Positions 48,424-58,179 of a stretch of 64,000 nt of DNA are shown here, one piece after another. The notes beneath the pieces are model-generated. The model was not told where the DNA came from. It did not search any database and was given only the letters and a program-made list of their open reading frames with translations. Position 1 is the stretch's first letter, and every line of letters starts with the position of its first letter. Source of the DNA: Opeltia flavorubescens (lineage: Eukaryota; Ascomycota; Lecanoromycetes; Teloschistales; Teloschistaceae); assembly GCA_000442125.1 (NCBI GenBank), contig KE546968.1:337932-401931 (forward strand). The letters run 5' to 3'. A program made the translations under genes and the position numbers.

Positions 48424-49003
48424 ATTATGAGTCACACGGAACAAGAACCTTCATGCACAGGCGCAATTAGGATTATGGTAATGGTGAACGGGAATACTCA
48501 ATTGGCATTTTCTAGATACCCCATTGGCTATTGGGTACATTGCATGATATTTACAGAATCCAGTTCAATAAATCATAGATACCTCAATTTGCAATATAAA
48601 TGTTCAGCTAATAGTTCTATCACATCCTCTACCGATCCCTTCCTGGAGCACGAAATATGCAGATAGTTAAATACCAATCGTCCAAGGGTCGGCCATGAAA
48701 GTTTTGTCCAAAATTGACGAAAAGCACTCGCAGAATATGGGGAGCAAAAAACCTGAAACCATTATTGATTGAATGCGCTCAGATCAAGAACTCATACGTA
48801 ATAGTGGAACCGTTGTCGTTTACCACGTGAGATTGAAAACGCTTTCGAAGGGCTTGCCAAGAGCTCTTATCGGCAAGTAGAGTAACGTCATCGCCTTGGC
48901 ACAAATATACCAGAGCTTGTCTGAAGCTCTTCAACACCTGTCAACAAACATTAAATCTTCAACCCACCTCCACTCCCCCACCATCAAGATCTATAAACCC
49001 ACA
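48424..49003. promoter_or_regulatory. intergenic region upstream of SSP120-like gene
   Basis: About 580 bases. AT-rich at 48480-48680, then a C-rich, almost G-free leader (48940-49003) just before the ATG, in keeping with a fungal 5' UTR. No gene recognised. Confidence 0.5.
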
Positions 49004-49693
49004 ATGCAACTCTCCCACCTATCCATCCTCCTCACCCTCTTCCCTGCCCCCCTCCTCGCCCACTCCTCTCACAACGACCAAACCCCCTTAACATCCCCCG
49101 AAACCGACTGGGCCACAAACCACATGATCTCCGAACACCACATCTCGAACTTCGACCCGGGCGCATTCTTCACCCTGCACGACTTCGACTCCTCCCTAAC
49201 CTGGACCGCGGATGAAATCCGTCGCATGTACGGGCTCGACGACGAAGGGAGCATGAAGGGCGTTGAAGAAGCGAAGAAGGCAGAAGTGGTGAGGAGTACA
49301 ATTGAGAAGTTCGATCAAGATGGGGATGGGACGATTGGGAGACGGGAATGGATGGAAGGGTGGAGGGCGGGGAAGAGGTTGGAGGATTTTGGGCTGGGGC
49401 CGGGGCATCATGGGGATGATGAGTATGAGTATGAGATTCACCATTTTGAGAAGTTTCATGATGAGAGTGGGTTTTTCTTCCTTTTCTTTCTCTATCTAAT
49501 TCAAAGATTTGGGAATTGGCTATTTCTGACTTTTGGGGGACTAGATACACGAGAAGAAGACCTCACACATCCAGAGGACATCGAGCATTTTCGAAAACAC
49601 GATGAATTGGAAGCTGCGGCCGAGCATCAGGAACAACTCGATCGCATGCCGATTGTGGAACAGAATATCCCCCAGAAGTTTCGGCGGTATTGA
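49004..49693 (+). CDS. SSP120: secretory-pathway EF-hand protein, Ssp120-like
   Basis: Two exons (49004-49466, 49545-49693; 78-nt intron, phase 1) give 203 aa. Residues 1-19 (MQLSHLSILLTLFPAPLLA) form a signal peptide. An EF-hand loop DQDGDGTIGRREW is canonical, and an earlier helix-loop (LHDFDSSLTWTADEI) is a degenerate partner. The C-terminal motif HDENTREEDLTHPEDIEHFR with KHDELE matches Ssp120/NUCB-like proteins, which sit in the ER-Golgi lumen with the cargo receptor Emp47 in yeast. The intron has a weaker donor (gtgggt) and length divisible by three without a stop. Splicing restores the conserved HDEN-TREED junction, which supports removal. It converges with TRM12. Confidence 0.88.
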   Translation: MQLSHLSILLTLFPAPLLAHSSHNDQTPLTSPETDWATNHMISEHHISNFDPGAFFTLHDFDSSLTWTADEIRRMYGLDDEGSMKGVEEAKKAEVVRSTIEKFDQDGDGTIGRREWMEGWRAGKRLEDFGLGPGHHGDDEYEYEIHHFEKFHDESGFFFLFFLYLIQRFGNWLFLTFGGLDTREEDLTHPEDIEHFRKHDELEAAAEHQEQLDRMPIVEQNIPQKFRRY

Positions 49694-49907
49694 GGATTAT
49701 CTGGACGAAGCGTCTTCTGTGTACAAAAGGATACCCACGGTTCTTCGAGCGCATTCTCGGGTCATGTATTATGTCCTTACGGTCATCTTTTGCTGGACGC
49801 GATTCTGGGAAATCGCCAGTCAGCAGGTTCGGATCCATTGGCGGATGACGTATTCGGTGCTGTATTTCAGCATTGTGATGATGACATGGTTGAGCTATGC
49901 CGTTTGA

Positions 49908-51446
49908 TTAAGCGGTATACGGCAGTATCGAGATGTCGAAGACGCAGTGTATGATGCCCGGTGCGTATGCCTTTACTTGCTCGACGTGCTGGCATTCAAC
50001 CGTAAAGGTCGATGCTGGATTTTGTGTACAATATCGATGTACTAGATCCCTAAATATCTTCACGGTTTCGCTCTTTCGTTCCTCAATGTTCTTGATTGGT
50101 ACGTTTTCGTGGACGTGGATCCATCCGCCTATCACAGGATCAACCACCTGAACTGCCACATGCCACGACTCGCTGGAGCTGGGTAAGTATCCGCAATTCA
50201 CATGTCTCACCGGGGGAATTTTGTGTCTCAATTTCTGCACCCTTTCTGGAGCATTCGTGTTACTCTCGTAGAAAACCAGGAAGCGTTCCTCTCCAATCTC
50301 AATTGGGTCCTGATTGCTATCATCCATTATACTTTCCTTTTGAGCATCGTTTACAACCTTGATACCCCAGCCATTCTTCTTTGCGCCTCTTCTTAAACCT
50401 TCGATACTCCACCCATTGAGCTCCCAGCAAAGAATCTTATTAACACCAGCTTTTGCATACGAAAAGGCAAAATAGCCGATCCCGGCATACAAGTCTACTG
50501 CGGTCGATTCCTGAGCGGGTGACGCCGAGACTAATTTCAACAATCGTGTTTTCTCGCTAATATTACCTCGCGAGAACATAGTTTGCAAAGGAGCCCAGAT
50601 TTGCCTGATGCCGTTCTGTATTGCACTCACCCAGAAAGCATCATGGTAATTCTCTTTGGTGGGCGGAAGATCTGATTTACCGAAGGCTCCATGGAGGGGC
50701 ACCAAATTGGCTGGAGAACGCAGAATGTTGGATGTCGAGATACTCTCAAAGTTGGGCAGCAGAGCCGGGATCGGCCCATTAATTGCAATATGCGTTATTC
50801 TCAAATGCCGGCATATGGTGTTATATAGTTCAGGCACATGAGGCTTGAGTGTGTTTGCAAGGAGATCAGGCCAGGGATCTTTGGACAGGAAAGATGGAGG
50901 CAGAAGAAGCATGGGCGTGTATACTGTGTATGTCCATTTACACGCGTTCAAAAGGTTGTCAAGGCCGTCTGGCAGCTTGGAGTGAACATTCTCCGGCAGG
51001 GAATGAAGCCACTGACGGACTGCTCTTAAGAGTGGAGACTTGTTACTCTCGTTAAACTGCTCGGAAGGATGGCTATGGAGTGTCAGCTGCGCCTTGATAC
51101 CTGGTTGATCACCAAGTCTTATTTTTTGGAGAACCGTATCCTTTAGATTGGCGATTTGTGTTTCACTGATTGGCAATCCAGTTCTGTCGAGCCTGAATTT
51201 GGTCGGAATAGCATAATCCTTTCTGTTGTTCTCAGTCGAATATGGAGAAGAGTCGAAACTCAAACGTTCGTGGTTCCCAGACGTTGGTAAAATGAAAGGC
51301 GTTATTTTTAGGGACTTATCTAGGAAATCATGCACCTCAAGAGCTTGCTTAACCTTCTTTACTTGCCGTTCTGCGACGATGAGAGAGAGAAAAAAGCTAT
51401 TGGCCTGACTTGGTATGACCGTCAACCCATCACCTTCTTGAACCAT
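49908..51446 (-). CDS. TRM12: tRNA wybutosine-synthesizing protein 2 (aminocarboxypropyl transferase)
   Basis: A single-exon frame of 512 aa. The SAM-binding core has VDLYAGIGYFAFSYAKAG (about 319) and the acidic end of the next strand, ILCWELNGWSIEGLRRG. Class I methyltransferase-like Trm5/Tyw2 features follow up to GWIHVHENVPIKNIEERK and VEQVKAYAPGIIHCVFD. Tyw2/Trm12 transfers the 3-amino-3-carboxypropyl group of SAM to yW-86 at position 37 of tRNA-Phe, the third step of wybutosine synthesis in the cytosol. Trm5 is excluded because the local motif is DLYAGIGYF and not the NPP-containing Trm5 form. The start ATG at 51446 gives a normal length. It is head-to-head with LCB3 with about 340 bases between the starts. 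Confidence 0.92.
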   Translation of the reverse strand: MVQEGDGLTVIPSQANSFFLSLIVAERQVKKVKQALEVHDFLDKSLKITPFILPTSGNHERLSFDSSPYSTENNRKDYAIPTKFRLDRTGLPISETQIANLKDTVLQKIRLGDQPGIKAQLTLHSHPSEQFNESNKSPLLRAVRQWLHSLPENVHSKLPDGLDNLLNACKWTYTVYTPMLLLPPSFLSKDPWPDLLANTLKPHVPELYNTICRHLRITHIAINGPIPALLPNFESISTSNILRSPANLVPLHGAFGKSDLPPTKENYHDAFWVSAIQNGIRQIWAPLQTMFSRGNISEKTRLLKLVSASPAQESTAVDLYAGIGYFAFSYAKAGVNKILCWELNGWSIEGLRRGAKKNGWGIKVVNDAQKESIMDDSNQDPIEIGEERFLVFYESNTNAPERVQKLRHKIPPVRHVNCGYLPSSSESWHVAVQVVDPVIGGWIHVHENVPIKNIEERKSETVKIFRDLVHRYCTQNPASTFTVECQHVEQVKAYAPGIIHCVFDISILPYTA

Positions 51447-51788
51447 GCCTACACCTCGAAAGTGAATCCATGCATACAGCCGGTGGTGGGCATCTCTTCC
51501 ATTACGTCAAAAAGTGCGGAAACGAGATTGAGCTTCGTCCTACGCTCAGTCATGATGGAATCTATCGAAAAAGGCAATGACAAGATGTTAAACGACTTCG
51601 TTAGTACTGCGTACGCTACTCTACCCTAAAACTGTGGCATTGCAGTCTATCAAAAGTCAACGAGTTAGATAGAGCACAATTATCATCGCACAATGCGCAA
51701 CTTTTCAAGTATGAATCTAAGACTTCATATATAATCATTCGCCCCCCATGGCCCAGGGGAAAGCTACGTCAAGTTCTCCTTTCCTGTC
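51447..51788. promoter_or_regulatory. bidirectional promoter, TRM12 / LCB3
   Basis: A 342-base gap between two divergent start codons that must serve both genes. AT-rich core near 51660-51740 (tatataatcat). A cccccatggcccaggg patch lies near 51745. No other feature. Confidence 0.6.
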
Positions 51789-53728
51789 ATGGAGTCCACC
51801 ACCAGTGCGCAAGCCAAGCTTAAGGTTCAAGCGGGAGAGGAACAGGATACGACTGCTGCGGTTGAGACCGTAAAGGCTACCAAACTCGACGCTGGACTGA
51901 GGAGCCTCAATCATTGTATGTTGGGCTGTCAGACTGATTTACACATTTCTAATACAAGACAGACCAGCACAAATTACCATCATGGCGCTACGCTGCCCGC
52001 CAGAAGCTCATCCCTTTGATACGGTGGGAGACCCACTATGTCGCCAAATTGCAGAGCACCCTGCGGTCTCCTCTCCTCGATTCCTATTTCTCCATCACAG
52101 CAAATCTCGGAACGCATACATTCTTCATGATATTCTTGCCAATCCTTTTCTGGTGCGGCTATACGAATTTGGGCAGAGGGTAAGAACAGCCATGGACGAA
52201 CTATGGATACGGCTAACACAGTTTACAGCATGGTCCATATACTGGCGACTGGTGTAATCTTCAGTGGTTTCTTGAAGGATATGCTATGCTTGCCTCGTCC
52301 TTTATCGCCGCCCCTGAGTAGGATTTCCATGTCACATTCAGCAAGTCTAGAATACGGCTTTCCTTCGACTCATTCGACGAATGCAGTCTCTGTCGTAGTC
52401 TATGCAGTCTATATGCTACGAACAGCTGGCTCCGAGATCAATCCTACGCTCAAAAGCTCACTAGAAGTTCTGTCTTACTGCTACGCGGCTTCGATCATCT
52501 TGGGAAGATTGTACTGCGGCATGCATGGCTTTTTCGATGTGGTTATAGGAAGTATACTAGGTGCCTTACTCGCGATCGTCCAATGTCTCTGCGGAGAAGC
52601 TTTCGACGAATTTCTTTTTCACGGCTCCAGCATGGCTTCGATTATCGTTATTCTTGCAATCTTAATTCTTGTGCGAATACACCCTGAACCCGCCGATGAT
52701 TGTCCATGCTTTGATGACAGTGTGGCTTTTGCTGGCGTCATGATTGGCGTTGAGGTAGGGAATTGGCACTACGCTCGCACAGGTTCCGCTTGGGATCTGC
52801 CTGTCCCTGCTACAGTTCCTTTCGAGCTACATAGTATCGGATGGCTTCGCACAGTACTCCGCATCCTTACTGGTGTCGTTATCATCTTTGCCTGGAGGGA
52901 GATTATGAAACCCGCGCTGCTGAAATACCTACCACCGTTGTTTCGCGTTATTGAACGTTTCGGGCTTACACTTCCTCGAAAGTTCTTCGTCGAAGCTTCG
53001 TATGTTCATCTGAAAGTCATATATGGCATCCTTTGGGCTAATTCATGCTGTCAGTATGTATACCAAGATACCCACAAACCTCAAAACCGACACCGTTCTT
53101 CCGCCAGTTTCAGAGATTCCTTCACTGATTAAATCTCTTCGACACCCACGCAAGCACCGCGCAGTATCTGTTGGTCCTCAGTCAGAGGCTGATGCATATG
53201 AGGCTCTCGCTATACGAGACAGAAAACGCCGAGAAAGCAACACATCAGAATCAAGAATGAGACAGACGATGAGAAGAAGAGCCGGCAGCGACGATTCTGA
53301 GGAAGCTGTCCTCGAAGAAAGGTCAAAGAAAAGTCCACCGCCAATGAATCGCCGACCAGGTTTACCTACTCCCGCTTCATCTCAGACAGATTTCGACAGT
53401 ACCCTGTCATCGCCGAGCGTTTTCTCCAACGATGCCTTGACACCAAGCAGCCTCACAAGTGGTGTGAGTACCCCCCGAAGGCGTCTCAGCGAAGATCGAC
53501 GAGAATATGAAAGGGATGAGAAGGAAATATTTTCCATGTTGGAGAAGCCTCGTGTACGTTATGATGTTGAAGTGATCACGAAGCTTATTGTCTACACCGG
53601 TACGTGAAATCCAAAATATCTCTCAAGATGTTACTCTATTGCTGACCCGAAGCGCAGGTATAGCATGGCTTGCTGTTGAAGGCAATCCTCTGCTCTTCGA
53701 GCTGATTGGGTTAGGCATGAGAACATGA
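51789..53728 (+). CDS. LCB3: dihydrosphingosine-1-phosphate phosphatase
   Basis: Five exons (51789-51915, 51963-52179, 52229-52999, 53055-53599, 53658-53728) join in phase to 576 aa. The three lipid-phosphate phosphatase motifs are present. They are KDMLCLPRP (KX6RP, about 131), GFPSTHSTN (PSGH-like, about 158) and GRLYCGMHGFFDVV (SRX5HX3D-like, about 206). About eight hydrophobic segments place it in the ER membrane. It dephosphorylates long-chain base phosphates, returning bases to ceramide synthesis. A conserved fungal tail (RHPRKHRAVSVGPQSEADAY) is followed by a Ser/Pro-rich disordered region and a last hydrophobic segment. Fifth exon only 71 nt. Confidence 0.94.
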
Positions 53729-54388
53729 GACTTGATGAATGCTCTATTGCCAGTCAGGCGACTGTGTGCAAAGTGTGCCTTCTGCAGACGGCATTGGACT
53801 GACTAGCTTACTGTCCGATCGACATAATGCCCTTGGTAAAGATACATTGTCCAATTCAGTGAAATGGTGTTTTCTCGAACAGAGTTGTCCAATTTGCAAC
53901 CCGGACAACGAACGTTCAACCCGGATCGGCTAGTTCGCACAACCTTCTAGGGGATCGTTCATGTCAAACTTCGACATCGAAGAAGCTGTAACAGAACGAG
54001 AGGCCCCCAAGACAAGTAGACGCTGACATGAAGGTTTGGGCTGGTGGTGGTGAAAAAAGATAATCAACATAATGACGGCCAAACTTACTGCAGCCCGTGT
54101 AATTCATGTACATTAGATCTCTTAGTTTATGAGATTTCAATCTGATCATACAAATATTACCTATTATGTGTGCTTAAAATGATTAGAACTCAGGGGCACA
54201 GGGGTAGCCGCAAGTACACTGCTTACTAATAACGCCTGTTCGTTCCTACGTAATTTGATTGATGACCTCGCGACTTCTCCTTATTTCCTCCACCACAGCT
54301 CGCCGGTACACGCTCTCAAAACGACTTTCGACTGACCCAGTGTTGAGTCAGTCCACATTGGCTTTCCTAATTTTCTCACCAACTTTTT
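53729..54388. promoter_or_regulatory. intergenic region upstream of UFO1-like gene
   Basis: About 660 bases with the LCB3 3' UTR and the next promoter. CT-rich stretch near 54275-54340. No gene seen. Confidence 0.5.
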
Positions 54389-57300
54389 ATGCAACCTGAG
54401 TCTACTACAGCATCCCAGAATACTTCTCTAGACTCAAATCAAGGCACTCATCATCCTAGCCAATATGGATTCCAGCAACATTGCGATCAAGCTGACTCTT
54501 TCCTCCGCTACGGGGATAGAGCAGCTGACGAGCAACCTCCGGCGGGAAGTGCAACCGCTTCAGAAAATGACCTGGCGAGCCTCACGGAGCACGACTTTTA
54601 CCAGCCACAGCGGCGGTTGAGCTCAACTTCGTCTCGGTCCTCAAAGCGTACAGGGTCTCCCGTAGATCGTATAATTGAACACGAAGAAGCAGTAGTGTCT
54701 TTGCCAAAAAGAAAGAATGGAAGTCCTGTCTTCACGGTCATCCGGAGAACGACTTCTGGTAGTCAACACGTTTATCTGACTGACTTTCCTAATGGTATGC
54801 TACTAATCCCAGCATCTACGTTAACGGCATGCTGACATTCCATCTAGAGGTCCTTACCCACATCCTCTCTCATCTGCCAGCATCGACACTGTTGGAGGTT
54901 TCGTTGGTATCACGTCGCTTTCACGGTCTCGTCACATCGCCGCATGCATGGCGCATCGCCTTCACACGGCATTTTACTGCGCAGAAAGCCCTGACGCTGT
55001 TCGATCAAGGGCTAGCGATCGAAGAGACAGATGCTGATACTCTACGGTCGGAACGGCGGGTCTTCACTCGGCTGACTGCTCTGGCCTCGTGGCGCAGCGA
55101 GTATATCCTACGGACGCAGCTACTACGGTCGTTAGGTCGAGGGAAGCCAGCGATTGTGCAAGAAGCTCTCAGCTCCGGCCCTTCGAGGTCAAGTCCCAAT
55201 TATGCAGGTAGTGCTCAGATTACGTACAACTCAAATCTTGTCACAACAGTGAATCATTTACACGCTACCTTTAGCACGAGTCTCAACAAGCGCCTACCGA
55301 ACTTCATTCACGGCGCCGACGAGACCGGTTCTGCTTGCTTGAGTGATCCGAGGATAGGTAGAGTCGATCACTGGGGTTCCAACGATCCTCAGGGGTTCAT
55401 TCAATTTGTAGACGACCTGCCTGGTGTCCTAGAATATGGCCTGGGTCCTGGTCCAGAAGTTGGTGTACCAAATGTTATGGACGTCAGTCGACAATCCGGG
55501 ATGGTCTATGCTGAAGGCACACCGGGAGGTAGAGTATACTATCGTTCAACCGAGGAAAGACGAGGTCGTTTCCTTGCTGGTCCGGTGCATGGCTCCTGGC
55601 CGGAGCTTGGTATTCCCGATATTTTAGGAACTTCAACCAATCTGCAAACACCGTGTTCCATGTGGATTGCGAAGACAACCAACGTCCCGAGTTGCTCCGA
55701 GGGACTGATAGGCATTCTGTCAGGCTCTTCTAGAGGTGTCATTACCGCCTATTCACTTGGAACCAATGCGCTCGGAGATCGTCGGATAGAGAGAGGTGAG
55801 ATCACATCTCGCTGGACTGTCAGCCCAGGTGTTCCGATTATTGCGCTGTCTGTGGACGATAATATCACTGCCAAGAGATTGTCCTCACGTCGCATCTGGG
55901 CCGTTGCGTTGAATGCTCTTGGAGAGGTCTATTACCTTACTGAGATGCCCGTACGCTCGTTCATTGACCGTAAAACAAAATTGGGCGGAATCCAGTTGGA
56001 ACATTTGGCATGGCAGTCAGGACGTACAGTACATTGGGCACTTGCTGAGCCATCACGTCGTATCGCTCGTCCAGATCCATTTGGAAGCTCTGATTTTGAC
56101 GGGAGCTATTCTCCTCGTACTTCACCTCACGGTGCAGGATTAAACCCCGAGCAGCTCGCAGCTGAGACGAGGGAGATTGAGAAATTCTGTCGCTATACCC
56201 CACAGCATTTCCGTAAAAGCAACGAAGGGTGGGACATGCGTCGTCGTCTAGAGGTCGATTTTGCTGGTGACGATGGATTCAAGGCGGGCGAGAATGTAGT
56301 TGTGGTCCAGTGTGGTCTCGATGAAGGTGAAATTCTAAGCATCAAAAGGTACACTCGCTGCAAAGTTCCAAATCCAGTCGAAGAAACAGCACCAAATGTA
56401 CCTGCATCGGATCCACGAGCTGGTGACGAGAAATCGAAGGGCTCCTTATTTGGAGGCGTTCAAGACGGCATCTCTGAAGAGCCCGGTTGGTCGTTTGGTT
56501 CTATGAAACGAAGTTCGTCTGTCGTGTCTGATCATCTGGAGGATATTGCGAATATAGAGGAGTGGCGAACGTCTACCTTAACACTCGGTGGACTTAAAGC
56601 ACCGCAGATTACAACGACGGCTATCGACCTGTCCACATACGCCTTGCTCACAACTTCGGAAGATCCCCTACTCTGCGTTGGTGGAAGCTCAGTCACCTCC
56701 TCTCCGACATCGTCACCATTGCCTCAGATGCCCCGTCCAAGCGCACCATCCGACGTTCCTGGTCAACGAGCCCGCCTTTTCGCCGCCGGCACGAAAACTG
56801 GGACCATCATAGTCTGGAATATGCGAGACCCAACGTCAAATAATACAGCCATTGAAACTACCATCAAGCCAGTTCGCATGATTTACACCGACTCTCCGCA
56901 GATATCCTGCCTCGCGCTTTCTGCGCTGTACCTCGTTCACGGCGGCAACGACGGCCTCGTCCAAGCTTGGGATCCCCTAGCCTCAACAACGGAACCGATC
57001 CGCACGCTCAATTCCCGTTTCTCGTCCCGTGCCCGCCGTAGACTCGTGCAAGCAGAAGCATCGCCCCAGGGTGTCGGGATCAACCTCTTCGCTGCAGGTG
57101 CCATTTTCCTGGACCCTGACCCAACGGTGCTGAGAGGTATGGTATCACTCGGCACCCACCTCCGCTACTGGAGCTACAGTTCCTCTGCCGCAGACCATTA
57201 CAAGACCACCAAACGCCGCCTACGTCGCTCCGGGCGCCGCAGCAGCAGCAACCAAGGTAGCAGCGACGTCAAATTTTCCGGTACCGGAAGAGGGGCGTTG

Positions 57301-57891
57301 AAGGATTACATCGCGAATGAGAAATCGGAGCTGGAGAAGGAGAAGTCAAGGAGGCGAAAAGAGGAAGAGAGGTTGGCGGGGAGGTTTGGAATCGATCTAC
57401 TGGGACCGGGGGCTACGGAGGAGGAACTTTTGGCGTATGCGACTATGTTGAGTGAGGAGGCGGCGAGGAGTGATGAGCAGAGGAGGCAGAGTGAGAGTAA
57501 TAGCGAGGGGGAGAGGACGCCAACGACGAAAGGGTTTCTTCCAGCGGAGGAATGGAGTAGCCAGGGCGATGATGAGGATCTGGAACTCACGGACCCGGAT
57601 ATAGCNGAGGCTATTCGTTTGAGTTTGCAGGATTCAACCCTTTCTTATCCGGCTCCTGCCGAGGCTTCTTCGTCCTCTACGGCGGCGGAGTTCCAAATCA
57701 AAACCCGCAAATCGAAGCGTGGGAATTCGTCTTCGCCGCCACCGCCGCCGAGGGCTGGAAGTCTGGAGAATGTGAACAGGGGATCCGAGGACGAGGATTT
57801 GGATTTCGCGTTGAGGTTGAGTTTGGCGGAGGAGGAGAGTCGAGAAGCAGATGAGGCGGAGATTGGGAAGGGGAAGGGGAGGGGATGTTGA
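54389..57891 (+). CDS. UFO1: F-box protein with WD-like propeller and ubiquitin-interacting motifs, Ufo1-like
   Basis: Two exons (54389-54794, 54848-57891; 53-nt intron, phase 1) give 1149 aa. A disordered N-terminus (1-130) is followed by an F-box, EVLTHILSHLPASTLLEVSL (136-155), then WRIAFTRHF. A beta-propeller with WD-like ends follows (TIIVWNMRDPT near 788, DGLVQAWDPLA near 833). After a Lys/Glu-rich coiled coil come UIM-type motifs, DIAEAIRLSLQDS (about 1050) and LDFALRLSLAEEE (about 1117), with a weaker AYATMLSEEA before them. The order F-box, WD40, UIM is that of yeast Ufo1. Ufo1 is a substrate receptor of an SCF ubiquitin ligase whose UIMs promote its own turnover. Targets here are unknown. 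An N at 57606 is the third base of an Ala codon. Confidence 0.85.
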
Positions 57892-58179
57892 TTTTCGAGC
57901 AAACTGGCTTGCGATAGTGCTCGTTTGTTCTGTCTGTTTCTATTGGTGAAGCATTTTATACTCTTCGATTGGGAGGCTTTTGGTTTTCTTTCAGCATCCA
58001 ACTGATTGCCTGTCTTTACAGTATTTCAGATTCTAGCTATTTGTCCCTCGTTAGTATTAGACATTGAACTTAAGAGGAACGATTATATTTCTCGGTTTTT
58101 TTCGAAATGTTTTACTTCAGAAAAGAATTAGCTGATAATCATACACAGTTATCTAGCTCTGATATTACAAAGCTTCCAC

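Noticed and set aside
51330-51629. Plus-strand frame of 99 codons near the TRM12 start
   Set aside because: Overlaps the TRM12 N-terminus antisense and the shared promoter. No recognisable features.
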